Below are positions 38,992-48,026 of a stretch of DNA of 64,000 bases, in pieces (positions within the stretch are counted from its first letter, which is position 1; every line of letters begins with the position of its first letter). The translations under genes were made by a program, and so were the position numbers. This DNA is from Photobacterium obscurum (GTDB lineage: Bacteria; Pseudomonadota; Gammaproteobacteria; Enterobacterales; Vibrionaceae). Location of the stretch: positions 159,543 through 223,542 of the forward strand of contig NZ_JAKRRW010000008.1 in the NCBI RefSeq assembly GCF_026191635.1, written 5' to 3'. The notes below the pieces were generated by a model. That model was not told the DNA's origin. It ran no database searches and saw only the letters and a list, made by a program, of their open reading frames with translations.

Positions 38992-40209
38992 ATGATGGCA
39001 ATGGAGCACAAAGTAGAACGTCAGTTGTTTGATGAGGTAATGGTACCTTGTTATTCCCCAATGCAGATCATACCGGTGAAAGGCCAGGGTGCACGCGTAT
39101 GGGATCAAGATGATCGGGAGTACATTGATTTTGCCGGCGGTATCGCAGTGAGTTGCCTGGGGCATTGTCATCCTGTGATGGTTGATGCGCTAAAAATACA
39201 GGCTGACAAGCTTTGGCATCTAAGTAATGTCATGACCAATGAGCCGGCACTGCGTCTGGCGAAGAAGCTGACTGAGCACAGCTTTGCTGAAAAGGTGTTC
39301 TTTGCAAATTCCGGTGCCGAAGCCAACGAGGCGGCGCTGAAACTTGCCCGTCGTTATGCGGCCGATAAATTTGGCCCGGAAAAATCTGAGATCATTTCGT
39401 TCCAGCAGGGCTTCCATGGCCGGACATTCTTTACCGTCACCGTGGGTGGCCAGGCTGCTTATTCTGATGGGTTCGGTCCGAAGCCAGGTGATGTAACGCA
39501 CCTGGCCTACAACGATTTATCGACGCTGGCCGAACATATGTCGGAGCGTACCTGTGCCGTGATGATGGAGCCATTGCAGGGTGAGGGCGGGATTGTTTCA
39601 CCGACCCAGGAGTTTATCCAAGGGGTTCGTGAACTGTGTGATAAGCACAACGCATTGCTGATTTTTGATGAAGTCCAGACTGGCAATGGTCGTACAGGTG
39701 ACTTTTATGCCTATCAGGGGCTGGGTGTAACCCCGGATATCCTCAGCACCGCCAAATCACTGGGTGGCGGCTTCCCGATTGGAGCCATGCTGACGACCTC
39801 TGCGTTGGCAACGCACCTGAAAGTCGGCACTCACGGTTCGACCTACGGCGGTAACCCACTGGCCTGTGCCGTGGCAGAAGCCGTTGTGGATGAAGTAACC
39901 AAGCCGGAAGTACTGGCGGGGGTGAAAAAGCGTGAGCAGTGGTTCCGCGAAGCCCTTGACCGTATCAATGCCAAGTACCCAATCTTTGATGAGGTTCGCG
40001 GCAAAGGTTTGTTATTAGGTGCCGCCCTTAATGATGAATGGCAGGGCCGAGCCCGCGATATTCTGCTTGCCGCTGGCGAGGAGGGACTGATGGTGCTGGT
40101 GGCGGGAGCCAATGTGGTGCGCTTTACGCCATCTCTTGTGATTGAAAAGGCTGATATTGACGAGGGTATGGCGCGTCTTGAGCGTGCTATTGCCAAGCTT
40201 TATCAATAG
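38992..40209 (+). CDS. argD: acetylornithine/succinylornithine aminotransferase
   Basis: This PLP enzyme transaminates N-acetylornithine in arginine synthesis and N-succinylornithine in arginine breakdown. The protein is 405 residues. The PLP lysine is in [15 protein letters not shown], with [15 protein letters not shown] and [13 protein letters not shown] as family motifs. ATGs at 38992, 38995 and 39001 are all possible after AAGGAAAGG. Its position ahead of astA and astD suggests it also serves as AstC. The dual role is known for ArgD in enterics and inferred here. Confidence 0.95.
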   Translation: MMAMEHKVERQLFDEVMVPCYSPMQIIPVKGQGARVWDQDDREYIDFAGGIAVSCLGHCHPVMVDALKIQADKLWHLSNVMTNEPALRLAKKLTEHSFAEKVFFANSGAEANEAALKLARRYAADKFGPEKSEIISFQQGFHGRTFFTVTVGGQAAYSDGFGPKPGDVTHLAYNDLSTLAEHMSERTCAVMMEPLQGEGGIVSPTQEFIQGVRELCDKHNALLIFDEVQTGNGRTGDFYAYQGLGVTPDILSTAKSLGGGFPIGAMLTTSALATHLKVGTHGSTYGGNPLACAVAEAVVDEVTKPEVLAGVKKREQWFREALDRINAKYPIFDEVRGKGLLLGAALNDEWQGRARDILLAAGEEGLMVLVAGANVVRFTPSLVIEKADIDEGMARLERAIAKLYQ

Positions 40210-40388
40210 CAGGTTCCATCAATTATTAAGCTGCACCCGTAACACATTGATAGATCTACATATCGCAGCGGCTGGCAGGAGCCGGGTCGCTGCACTTGCC
40301 TGCATGTTGAATGAGCGGGCAATTAACACACCAAATTACAATGATTAGTTAGCGGTGAATACCGCTACCTGCATCAGGAGGGAGTTCG

Positions 40389-41405
40389 ATGCTGGTTATA
40401 CGTCCTATTACTGAAGCCGATTTGCCGGCGCTTATGCAGTGCGCTGAAGAATCCGGTCATGGTTTTACTTCACTGCCAGTGAATGAGGAGATCCTTAGCA
40501 ACAGGATAGCCCATTCGGTGGAAAGCTTTGCCAAAGCGGTTACCAAGCCGGGATCGGAAGGCTATCTGATGGTGGCAGAAGATACCGAGACCGGTGAAAT
40601 AGCGGGTACCACAGCAATAGAAGCGGCCATCGGACTGGATAATCCTTTTTATACCTACCACCTGAGTACTGTTGTTCACTCTTCCCGTCGCCTCAATGTC
40701 CACAATGTGGTGAAGGTACTGACATTTGGTAATGACTATACCGGTGTGAGTGAGCTCTGCACTCTGTTCCTGCGTCCTGAATGGCGTGAAGGCCTCAATG
40801 GTCGTCTCTTGTCGAAATGTCGCTTCATGATGCTGGCGGAGCACCCTGAGCGCTTTGATGACACTGTGATTGCCGAAATGCGCGGTGTTTCCGATGAGGA
40901 AGGCCACTCACCGTTTTGGGAATGGCTGAAGGATCACTTCTTCTCGATTGATTTCACCCTGGCGGATTACCTGACCGGGATTGGCAAGAAAGGCTTTATT
41001 GCCGATTTGATGCCTAAGCTACCTATTTACGTTAACTTGCTGAGCCCTGAAGCGCAGGCTGTGATTGGTGAGGTACACGAGAAAACCCGCCCGGCACTGC
41101 GTCTGCTGGAACAAGAAGGTTTCAGCTGTCGCGGTTACGTTGATATTTTCGATGCTGGCCCGACGGTCGAGTGTGATGTGCGCAATATCGAATCGGTCCG
41201 CCATTCGCAGCGCTGTACGGTTGTGATTGGCGAGCCGGGCAATGGCAGAGACTGCATCATCAGCAATACCTCGTTTGAGAACTTCCGTGCCGTTGTCGGC
41301 AAGGTGGGGCTTGATAGCGATAAAGAGGAAGCATTGATGAGCGCAGAAATGGCGGAAGCATTGCAGGTGCAAAACGGGGATCAGGTTCGCCTGATCGCGC
41401 AATAA
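40389..41405 (+). CDS. astA: arginine N-succinyltransferase
   Basis: AstA transfers succinyl from succinyl-CoA to arginine, the first step of the arginine succinyltransferase (AST) pathway of arginine use as nitrogen and carbon source. The protein is 338 residues with the family segments [38 protein letters not shown], and the C-terminal [19 protein letters not shown] ending (here [15 protein letters not shown]). A ribosome-binding site AGGAGG is seen 9 bases before the ATG. It lies between argD/astC and astD. Confidence 0.96.
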   Translation: MLVIRPITEADLPALMQCAEESGHGFTSLPVNEEILSNRIAHSVESFAKAVTKPGSEGYLMVAEDTETGEIAGTTAIEAAIGLDNPFYTYHLSTVVHSSRRLNVHNVVKVLTFGNDYTGVSELCTLFLRPEWREGLNGRLLSKCRFMMLAEHPERFDDTVIAEMRGVSDEEGHSPFWEWLKDHFFSIDFTLADYLTGIGKKGFIADLMPKLPIYVNLLSPEAQAVIGEVHEKTRPALRLLEQEGFSCRGYVDIFDAGPTVECDVRNIESVRHSQRCTVVIGEPGNGRDCIISNTSFENFRAVVGKVGLDSDKEEALMSAEMAEALQVQNGDQVRLIAQ

Positions 41406-41422
41406 CAGGACGGGAGAACATC

Positions 41423-42880
41423 ATGACACAATGGATTGCAGGAACCTGGCAGGCAGGTAATGGCGAAGAGATGCAGTCACTGAACCCATTTTCTGGTGAG
41501 GTGATTTGGCAGGGACAGGGCGCTACGCCAGAACAGGTAGAGCAAGCCGTCGTGAGTGCGCGTCAGGCACTGGCGAGCTGGCGCAAAACGGCATTCAGCG
41601 AGCGTCAGGCCATCGTCGAGCGTTTTGCCGGCCTAGTTAAAGACAACAGTGAACATATTGCGCGTACTATTGCCGAAGAGACCGGCAAGCCGTTGTGGGA
41701 AACCCGGACCGAAGCTGGGGCGATGGTGGGAAAAATTGCTATTTCGTTGCGCGCTTATGAAGAGCGTACCGGCTATAAGCAGAAAGACGTTGCCGGAAGC
41801 CAGGCAGTGTTGCGTCATCGCCCGTTGGGGGTGATGGCGGTATTTGGCCCCTATAACTTCCCGGGTCACTTGCCCAATGGCCATATCGTACCTGCATTGC
41901 TGGCAGGCAACACCGTGGTATTCAAACCGTCTGAGCTGACGCCGAAAATTGCCGAGGAAACTATGAAGCTGTGGCAACAGGCAGGTTTGCCTGATGGCGT
42001 GATTAACCTGGTACAGGGCGCGAGGACGACTGGCGAGGCACTGGCTGGCTCGGCGGGTATCGATGGCCTGCTGTTTACCGGTAGTGCTAATACCGGGCAT
42101 ATTCTCCATCGCCAGTTTGCCGGCCAGCCGGGCAAGATGCTGGCGCTCGAGATGGGTGGCAATAACCCGATGGTGATCTCAAAAGACTATGGCGAGCTGG
42201 AAGCGACTGTCTACACTATTATTCAGTCAGCCTTTATCAGTGCTGGTCAACGTTGCACATGTGCCCGCCGTCTTTATCTGCCGGAAGGGGCGGAAGGCGA
42301 TGCGTTGCTGGAACGGCTAGTCGAAGCGACGACACAGCTTAACATTGATGGACCGTTTGCCGAGCCCCAGCCGTTTATGGGGCCGCAGATCTCCGATGCG
42401 GCAGCCGATAACATCATTCGGGCCCAGACCAATCTGGTGAGTTTGGGCGGTGAATTGCTACTGGAAGCGAAGCGTGGCCAGGGGGCGATTGTGACGCCGG
42501 CGATTATCGAGGTCAGCAAGGTGGCAGAGCTGCCGGATGAAGAGTATTTCGGTCCGTTGCTACAGGTGGTTCGCTATCAGGAGCTGGAGCAGGCGGTTAC
42601 CTTGGCTAACAATACCCGTTATGGCTTGTCGGCAGGTCTGGTGTCTACTGATGATGAGGAGTGGCAGTATTTTATTGATCATATTCGTGCCGGTATTGTA
42701 AACCGCAACCGTCAGCTGACCGGTGCCAGCGGTGATGCCCCGTTCGGAGGCCCTGGCGCTTCCGGTAACCTACGTCCAAGCGCGTATTATGCGGCAGATT
42801 ATTGCGCCTATCCTATGGCGTCAATGGAAGGCGAGCAAACCGAGCTGCCGGCCCAGTTATCGCCAGGGATTAAACTGTAA
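41423..42880 (+). CDS. astD: succinylglutamate semialdehyde dehydrogenase
   Basis: AstD oxidises N-succinylglutamate semialdehyde to N-succinylglutamate with NAD, the fourth AST step. The protein is 485 residues in the aldehyde dehydrogenase fold. It has [17 protein letters not shown], the general-base glutamate in [10 protein letters not shown], and the catalytic cysteine in [11 protein letters not shown]. It follows astA by 17 bases. astB and astE, which act before astD and after it, are not in this cluster. Confidence 0.96.
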   Translation: MTQWIAGTWQAGNGEEMQSLNPFSGEVIWQGQGATPEQVEQAVVSARQALASWRKTAFSERQAIVERFAGLVKDNSEHIARTIAEETGKPLWETRTEAGAMVGKIAISLRAYEERTGYKQKDVAGSQAVLRHRPLGVMAVFGPYNFPGHLPNGHIVPALLAGNTVVFKPSELTPKIAEETMKLWQQAGLPDGVINLVQGARTTGEALAGSAGIDGLLFTGSANTGHILHRQFAGQPGKMLALEMGGNNPMVISKDYGELEATVYTIIQSAFISAGQRCTCARRLYLPEGAEGDALLERLVEATTQLNIDGPFAEPQPFMGPQISDAAADNIIRAQTNLVSLGGELLLEAKRGQGAIVTPAIIEVSKVAELPDEEYFGPLLQVVRYQELEQAVTLANNTRYGLSAGLVSTDDEEWQYFIDHIRAGIVNRNRQLTGASGDAPFGGPGASGNLRPSAYYAADYCAYPMASMEGEQTELPAQLSPGIKL

Positions 42881-42925
42881 CAAGTGACAGTAATACCTAT
42901 CAATCAGTAAGGGGACAGGATCATC

Positions 42926-43720
42926 ATGGAAAGGGTCGAACAACTGTTTAACGCGCTGTGGCAGGACTATATCCAGCGCTTGTGCCCGTCAGCAGCTCAA
43001 GTTCATGATCTGCTGGAGGAAGGCGAGCCCCTGCTCAATGATCATATTGCATTGCGAACTTTCAATTTGCCGCAGGTCGGTCTTGATCGCCTTGCCGCTC
43101 CGTTTATCGCTATAGGTTATAAACCGTGCGGTAGGTACCATTTCGAGCAGAAGAAGCTATATGCCGAGCATTTTGAACACCCAAACCCGCTAGCACCAAA
43201 GGTGTTCATCAGTGAGTTGATGGTCGGGCAATTTTCGTCATTGCTACAGGAGACGGTTCGTGATTTGGTGAACCAGGTTCCCGAGGCTGCGATGCACGAT
43301 CCGGCATTTCTATCTGGCGGGCGGTTATGGAACTTGGATTTTGCAACCTATGAATTGCTTTCCGCGGAAAGCGAGTATGCAGGATGGCTGGCAGCCCATG
43401 GTTTTGGTGCCAATCACTTCACGGTCAGCATCAATCAGCTCGAGCAATTTACCGAGATTAGCGAAGTGAACCATTTGCTGCGCCATAACGGCTTTTCGAT
43501 TAATGAGTCGGGTGGTGAAGTGAAAGGGAGTCCTGAGGTGATGCTGGAGCAGTCTTCTACGATGGCTGACCGGGTTCCGGTCAACTTTAGCGATGGTGAG
43601 AGAGTTATCCCCGGCGGGTTCTATGAGTTTGCCAAACGCTACCCGATGGCGGACGGCGAGCTTTATCAGGGCTTCGTTGAGGCCTCGGCCGATAAGATCT
43701 TCGAGAGTACTGACCAATAG
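42926..43720 (+). CDS. DUF1338 protein, 2-oxoadipate dioxygenase/decarboxylase (HglS)-like
   Basis: The product is 264 residues of the DUF1338 family. A Pseudomonas member, HglS, is an iron enzyme turning 2-oxoadipate into 2-hydroxyglutarate in lysine breakdown. Candidate metal ligands are the histidine in NDHIALRTF, the histidine in GANHFTVSIN, and the glutamate in GGFYEFAKRY, the pattern known for the family. It is the last gene of the argD-astA-astD cluster, with a clear ribosome-binding site (AAGGGGACAGG), so it is probably co-expressed with arginine breakdown. The substrate here is unknown, and the reaction is inferred from the family only. Confidence 0.8.
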   Translation: MERVEQLFNALWQDYIQRLCPSAAQVHDLLEEGEPLLNDHIALRTFNLPQVGLDRLAAPFIAIGYKPCGRYHFEQKKLYAEHFEHPNPLAPKVFISELMVGQFSSLLQETVRDLVNQVPEAAMHDPAFLSGGRLWNLDFATYELLSAESEYAGWLAAHGFGANHFTVSINQLEQFTEISEVNHLLRHNGFSINESGGEVKGSPEVMLEQSSTMADRVPVNFSDGERVIPGGFYEFAKRYPMADGELYQGFVEASADKIFESTDQ

Positions 43721-43728
43721 ACTTGCTA

Positions 43729-43749
43729 CGGTGATCAGAGATCACCGTG
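43729..43749 (+). terminator. stem-loop after the ast/DUF1338 operon
   Basis: ACGGTGATC and GATCACCGT form a perfect 9-bp stem with a 3-base loop just after the stop codon. A second palindrome GCAAGCTTGC follows. The T run is missing, so it may be a weak terminator or a 3'-end stabiliser. Confidence 0.45.
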
Positions 43750-43766
43750 CAAGCTTGCTTCTGGTA

Positions 43767-43979
43767 TCAGTGCTGGCTATCCAGCGGTGATACCCAAGGT
43801 TCATCATTGGTGTGATGTCTGCGGCCTGAATGGCCAAATAAGGCTTGTTGTTCCAGGTAATGGCGGCGGTCGCTGAATCCGGTCAGCTCGACGGTGGCAG
43901 GCAGGGTTTTGATTACAGCTGGGATCACCGTCCCGGCATTGGCAGCAAAGCGCTCGATATCCATATCAGTACATTCCAT
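43767..43979 (-). CDS. possible small hypothetical protein downstream of crp
   Basis: The frame gives 70 residues and matches no family I recognise. It has no signal peptide or membrane segment. The N-terminal half is mildly hydrophobic (AANAGTVIPAVIKTLPATVEL), and the C-terminal half is rich in His, Arg and charged residues. An internal ATG six codons in (MDIERF) is an alternative start. Ribosome-binding sites are weak for both. It lies on the minus strand between crp and the DUF1338 gene. The composition looks protein-like, but this could be a chance frame. Confidence 0.4.
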   Translation of the reverse strand: MECTDMDIERFAANAGTVIPAVIKTLPATVELTGFSDRRHYLEQQALFGHSGRRHHTNDEPWVSPLDSQH

Positions 43980-44135
43980 GTTATCCCGTTCGTATCTGAT
44001 CTCTTTCCTCAGTGCAGGTTCAGACCACGTGGTATATATGACTCATATGCACAATGTAGCATTAATTGGGGGGAGTGCAAGGGGCTGGATAGTGAGCCGG
44101 ACGACAATTATGTTTGTAAGGTATGACTGCAGAAA

Positions 44136-44164
44136 CAAAAAAAGCCGCATTATGCGGCTTTTTA
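44136..44164 (-). terminator. crp terminator
   Basis: AAAAAGCCGC and GCGGCTTTTT form a stem with T runs on both strands. It lies directly after the crp stop codon. Confidence 0.9.
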
Positions 44165-44183
44165 TCATTTCGGAGCAGGAGGC

Positions 44184-44816
44184 TTAGCGCGTACCGTAAA
44201 CAACAATCGTTTTACCGTGCGCTGAAATTAGGTTCTGCTCTTCAAGCATCTTCAGGATACGACCCACGGTTTCACGGGAACAACCCACGATCTGACCGAT
44301 TTCCTGACGAGTGATTTTAATCTGCATACCGTCTGGGTGAGTCATCGCGTCAGGCTGCTTCGCTAGGTTCAGCAGGGTCTGTGCGATACGGCCTGTAACA
44401 TCCAAGAATGCAAGGTCACCTACCTTCTGGCTAGTCACTTGCAGGCGGCTTGCCATCTGAGCTGAAAGGCGCATCAAGATGTCAGGGTTAACCTGAATAA
44501 GCTGGCGGAACTTCTTGAATGAAATTTCAGCCACTTCACAAGGTGTTTTCGCACGAACCCAAGCTGTACGCTCCTGGCCTTCTTCAAATAGGCCGAGTTC
44601 ACCAATGAAGTCACCTTGGTTTAGGTAAGACAGGATCATTTCCTTGCCTTCTTCATCCTTGATCAATACGGCAACAGAACCTTTGACAATGTAGTAGAGA
44701 GTTTCTGCTTTTTCACCCGCATGAATCAAAGTACTTTTTGAAGGGTATTTATGAATGTGGCAATGGGAAAGAAACCACTCTAGAGTTGGATCTGTTTGAG
44801 GTTTACCTGGAACCAT
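44184..44816 (-). CDS. crp: cAMP receptor protein
   Basis: Crp is the global regulator that binds cAMP and activates or represses many catabolic and, in Vibrio, biofilm, competence and quorum-sensing genes. The protein is 210 residues, the canonical length, and nearly identical to E. coli [22 protein letters not shown] at the start, the cAMP-binding [21 protein letters not shown], and the recognition helix in [14 protein letters not shown]. It is divergent from yhfA, and a CRP site in between suggests autoregulation. Confidence 0.99.
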   Translation of the reverse strand: MVPGKPQTDPTLEWFLSHCHIHKYPSKSTLIHAGEKAETLYYIVKGSVAVLIKDEEGKEMILSYLNQGDFIGELGLFEEGQERTAWVRAKTPCEVAEISFKKFRQLIQVNPDILMRLSAQMASRLQVTSQKVGDLAFLDVTGRIAQTLLNLAKQPDAMTHPDGMQIKITRQEIGQIVGCSRETVGRILKMLEEQNLISAHGKTIVVYGTR

Positions 44817-45023
44817 ATTACTAACTTCCTCTGCGTTTGTTGCCCAACAACGACATCCCTATAATTTGAGGCTGGGCCTAACAATAGAATCGTTTGCCGT
44901 CTAAGATATTCAGCCAGCCGCTGGGCTGCAAGCTCACGTGAATAATTAATTCAGAGTTTATCTTTTTTCGGCGCGTATTTCTTGATATTGATCTATCTGA
45001 AATGGCCATTTTGTAGTCATAAG

Positions 45024-45039
45024 TGTGCACATGATCACA
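45024..45039. promoter_or_regulatory. CRP-binding site between crp and yhfA
   Basis: TGTGC-N6-TCACA closely matches the CRP consensus TGTGA-N6-TCACA. It is about 50 bp before yhfA and about 210 bp before crp, matching the autoregulatory arrangement of the E. coli divergent crp-yhfA region. Confidence 0.7.
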
Positions 45040-45088
45040 CAGTTGTCAGTTAGTGCCAAATCCCCCTGTTTGAAGTAAGGAGAAAGCA

Positions 45089-45493
45089 ATGCAATCACGA
45101 GTGAAATGGGTCGAAGAAATGACCTTTCTTGGGCAGTCAAATTCTGGTCACAGTGTCGTTATGGATGGCAATGGGGGCGAAAAAGCACCGAGCCCGATGG
45201 AGATGGTACTGATGGCGGCGGGAGGGTGCAGCTCCGTCGATGTTGTCGATGGGCTAAAGTCTGCCGGACAGAAAATCACCGCCTGTGAAGCGCAGATTTC
45301 TTCCGTACGTCGCGAGCAGGCTCCTCGAATTTTCACCTCTGCCAACCTGCACTTTGTGGTTACCGGTCACGATCTGGATGATGCGCTGGTCGCCAAGATC
45401 GTTGCTGACTCGCTGCAGAAGTATTGTTCGGTATGCCTGATGCTGGGTGAGGGAGTGGAAATGACCCACTCTTATGAAGTGCTCAAGGCGTAA
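45089..45493 (+). CDS. yhfA: OsmC-family protein YhfA
   Basis: The product is 134 residues of the OsmC/Ohr fold. Two conserved cysteines (C47 in AAGGCSSVDVV and the later one in KYCSVCLML) mark the usual thiol site for hydroperoxide reduction in this superfamily. YhfA itself has no firmly assigned substrate. It is divergent from crp, as in E. coli, and the ribosome-binding site AAGGAGAAAG is strong. It converges on prkB. Confidence 0.9.
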   Translation: MQSRVKWVEEMTFLGQSNSGHSVVMDGNGGEKAPSPMEMVLMAAGGCSSVDVVDGLKSAGQKITACEAQISSVRREQAPRIFTSANLHFVVTGHDLDDALVAKIVADSLQKYCSVCLMLGEGVEMTHSYEVLKA

Positions 45494-45570
45494 GAGACGG
45501 CTTTCTCTACGTATAAGCCTATCTGTGCATAGGTTTAATAGGAGCTTGTGGGCATATCGTCTGTACAGCA

Positions 45571-45604
45571 TAGAGTAACGAGAAGCCAGTTTCTCGTTAC
45601 TCTA
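45571..45604. terminator. long perfect hairpin between yhfA and prkB
   Basis: TAGAGTAACGAGAA and TTCTCGTTACTCTA form a 14-bp perfect stem with a 6-base loop between convergent genes. There is no T run on either side, so termination would depend on the stem alone or on Rho. Confidence 0.6.
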
Positions 45605-45620
45605 TAGGCACACTTCTGCT

Positions 45621-46490
45621 TTAACCTATCTTCCCTGTTTCAATTAACTGCTGGATCAGCGGCCGCATGATCAGCTCCATCGCAAAACTCATTTTACCGC
45701 CGGGTACCACCAGGGTGTTGTGGCGTGACATAAAGGATCCCTGGATCATCGACAGCAGGTAGGGGAAGTCGACATTCTTGATCCCGCGGAAACGGATCAC
45801 CACAAAGCTTTCGTCCAGACTGGGAATCGCCTTGGCGCTAAGCGGGTTCGAGGTATCGACGGTCGGTACGCGCTGGAAGTTGATGTGGGTACGTGAGAAT
45901 TGCGGGGTGATATAGTTGAGGTAGTCGTCCATCGAGCGGACAATTGACTCCATGACCGCCTCCCGGGAATGACCGCGATCTCGGGTGTCTCTGACGATCT
46001 TCTGGATCCACTCAAGGTTGACGATTGGTACCATGCCAATCAGCAGGTCGACATGCTGGGCAACGTTCGTTTCACCATCTACCACGCCACCGTGCAATCC
46101 CTCGTAAAATAACACATCGGTATTCTCCGGCAGCTCTTGCCAAGGGGTAAAGGTGCCTGGCATTTGGTTATAGGGAACAGCCTCGTCGAAGGTATGCAGG
46201 TAACGGCGGAACTTGCCACTGCCGTCGTCACCATACTGGCGGAAAAATGCCTCTAGCAGTGGGAAATCATTGGCCTGAGGGCCAAAGTAGCTGATGTGCC
46301 GTCCCTGTTCCTTGGCTTTGCGAATCTCGACATCCATTTCCGGGCGGGTAAAGCGGTGAAAGCTATCCCCCTCCAGCCAGGCGGCATTAATGCCCATCAT
46401 ATTGAACATTTTTCGGAAAGCTTCAGAGGTAGTGGAGGTTCCGGCGCCTGAAGACCCTGTTACTGCAATGATTGGATTTTTTGCAGACAT
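45621..46490 (-). CDS. prkB: phosphoribulokinase family protein PrkB
   Basis: The protein is 289 residues from the ATG at 46490, where the family start MSAKNPIIAVTGSSGAGTS begins; the P-loop GSSGAGTS is at about 12-19. Other conserved segments are EGDSFHRFTRPEMD, YHISYFGP-like RHISYFGPQANDF, and TLVVPGGKMSFAMELI. It is called phosphoribulokinase by similarity, but no RuBisCO is expected in this bacterium and the substrate in gamma-proteobacteria is not settled. It is at the end of a yheT-yheU-prkB group as in E. coli. Confidence 0.92.
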   Translation of the reverse strand: MSAKNPIIAVTGSSGAGTSTTSEAFRKMFNMMGINAAWLEGDSFHRFTRPEMDVEIRKAKEQGRHISYFGPQANDFPLLEAFFRQYGDDGSGKFRRYLHTFDEAVPYNQMPGTFTPWQELPENTDVLFYEGLHGGVVDGETNVAQHVDLLIGMVPIVNLEWIQKIVRDTRDRGHSREAVMESIVRSMDDYLNYITPQFSRTHINFQRVPTVDTSNPLSAKAIPSLDESFVVIRFRGIKNVDFPYLLSMIQGSFMSRHNTLVVPGGKMSFAMELIMRPLIQQLIETGKIG

Positions 46491-46640
46491 GACAAACCCT
46501 GTCGTTAACATTAACGGAAAGAGTTATTAACAGGCTGTTGAAGAAAGGTCAAGCATAACCCGGGTTCGATGACAAAAAATGATACCGTTGCCATGTACTA
46601 TATCCGGGCTAGGAATGACGCATTGGGCGATTCTAGAGTC

Positions 46641-46859
46641 TTAAGCGCCCAGTTCTCGGCGTAGCTTGATATCGACAGATTCATGTAGTTCGGAGAACAC
46701 AATGACTGCCTCGCCGCCAGCCAGCTGCTGGCGAACATGCTGCACCTTTTGTGCCATCGTCAGCTCGCTTTCGCCGTAGTCGGTGCCTTCGCGCAGAACA
46801 AAATGTTCAATTAGGTTGGTGAGGGTATCGGGATCGATGTCTTGCCACGGGATTATCAT
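46641..46859 (-). CDS. yheU: YheU family protein
   Basis: The product is 72 residues and matches the YheU family, beginning [20 protein letters not shown] with a conserved [12 protein letters not shown] segment. Function is unknown. It lies between yheT and prkB, as in E. coli. An unusually long, structured gap separates it from yheT. Confidence 0.92.
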   Translation of the reverse strand: MIIPWQDIDPDTLTNLIEHFVLREGTDYGESELTMAQKVQHVRQQLAGGEAVIVFSELHESVDIKLRRELGA

Positions 46860-46929
46860 TGAGGGAGATCTACGGTTACTGATGATAGGTTGATTATATT
46901 GTCAATTGGCCGAAATGTCAGAGAGAGTT

Positions 46930-47005
46930 CCTAGAACCTGGGAAAAGCGAGTCCTAGGCAAACCAGGCTCTAGGGAGAGAAAGAGCTTGCTAGAGCCGTG
47001 TGGTT
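46930..47005. other. CTAG-rich region with competing hairpins between yheT and yheU
   Basis: Four CTAG tetramers (46931, 46954, 46970, 46990) fall in about 60 bp, although CTAG is usually rare in gamma-proteobacteria. Hairpin 1 pairs CCTAGAACCTGG with CCAGGCTCTAGG (46930-46941 with 46963-46974, one mismatch). Hairpin 2 pairs GGCTCTAG with CTAGAGCC (46966-46973 with 46990-46997), extended by AACCA / TGGTT. They share 46966-46973, so only one can form. The role is unknown. Confidence 0.55.
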
Positions 47006-47036
47006 GTTGAAACCTGCCTTGCAGGACCCTGGCCTC

Positions 47037-48008
47037 TTAGTTTCCCGTCACTTCCCTAAACCAGGCCGGTACCGTTTCTTCCAGCCAAAAACGCGGATTG
47101 CGCCATGAACCGGAAACAAAACCGACATGACCGCCGTATGGGGTGAGGTGGTAGTCGATATTATCAGGCAGTGGTTGGGGCGGGATCACCGCGGAGGTCA
47201 TAAACGGATCGTCGGCGGCATGGATGATCCGCAGTCGGGTTTTAACATGCTGTAGCTTGCCAATACCGCTGCAGCGCTGGTAATAGTCGGAGGCATCCTT
47301 GAATCCATGTAGGGGAGCAGTTACCTGTTCGTCAAATTGCCACAGCGAGCGGATTTGTTGAACCTGCTGTGCCGCCAGCGGCATTTCTTCCGGCAGAGCA
47401 GCAATCTTGAGGCTAAGATTTTTTTTCATTGAGCCTAACAGGTACTGCTGGTAGATCCGGGAAAAGCCTTGTTGAATTCGATCGGAGCAGGAGGCCAGGT
47501 TCAATGGTGGGGAAATTACCTGCGCTGCTTCAAGCTCTGATTGCTCAGAATTTTCCGCCAGGTAGTTAACCAGCATATTGCCGCCCAGCGAGACGCCGAC
47601 TGCCCAGAGCGGGTTGTTGGGAAACTGTTGCCGTAACCTGCGAATAAAAAACGTCGCATCGGTGGTTTCACCGGAGTGGTAGCCACGAGCCCTGCGGTTG
47701 ATCTCGCCACTACAGCCGCGAAAGTGCATCATCACCCCGAGCCAGCTTTGCTGTTTGGCGGCATGTAGCAGCCCGTTGGCATAAGGGCTGCGGAAGCTGC
47801 CTTCCAAGCCATGGAACAGGATCATGATTGGCTGGTCGGATGGATAATCCTTGGCGGGGGCTGTCCACGCTAAGTCCAGGAAATCGCCATCCGGTGTTTC
47901 AATCCGCTGTTCTATTGGGGCAAACAGGGGCTTGCGGCGAATGAAGCGCGGCAGCAGGGTCTGCAGGTGGGCGTTGCGCAGTCCGCTTGCGGGTTCAAAA
48001 GGTTTCAT
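47037..48008 (-). CDS. yheT: alpha/beta hydrolase YheT
   Basis: The product is 323 residues of the YheT/ABHD1-type hydrolase family. The nucleophile elbow is GVSLGGNMLVNYL, the oxyanion-side motif is ILFHGLEGS, the acid is in HAADDPFMT, and the catalytic histidine is in YGGHVGFV. Substrate is unknown. It follows the MocR gene by 18 bases on the same strand and would be read through to yheU. Confidence 0.93.
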   Translation of the reverse strand: MKPFEPASGLRNAHLQTLLPRFIRRKPLFAPIEQRIETPDGDFLDLAWTAPAKDYPSDQPIMILFHGLEGSFRSPYANGLLHAAKQQSWLGVMMHFRGCSGEINRRARGYHSGETTDATFFIRRLRQQFPNNPLWAVGVSLGGNMLVNYLAENSEQSELEAAQVISPPLNLASCSDRIQQGFSRIYQQYLLGSMKKNLSLKIAALPEEMPLAAQQVQQIRSLWQFDEQVTAPLHGFKDASDYYQRCSGIGKLQHVKTRLRIIHAADDPFMTSAVIPPQPLPDNIDYHLTPYGGHVGFVSGSWRNPRFWLEETVPAWFREVTGN

Positions 48009-48026
48009 GGGCAGACATTCCTTCGG

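Noticed and set aside
43845..44187. Plus-strand frames of 93-97 codons between the DUF1338 gene and crp.
   Set aside because: They overlap the minus-strand small frame and the crp terminator and have no ribosome-binding site.
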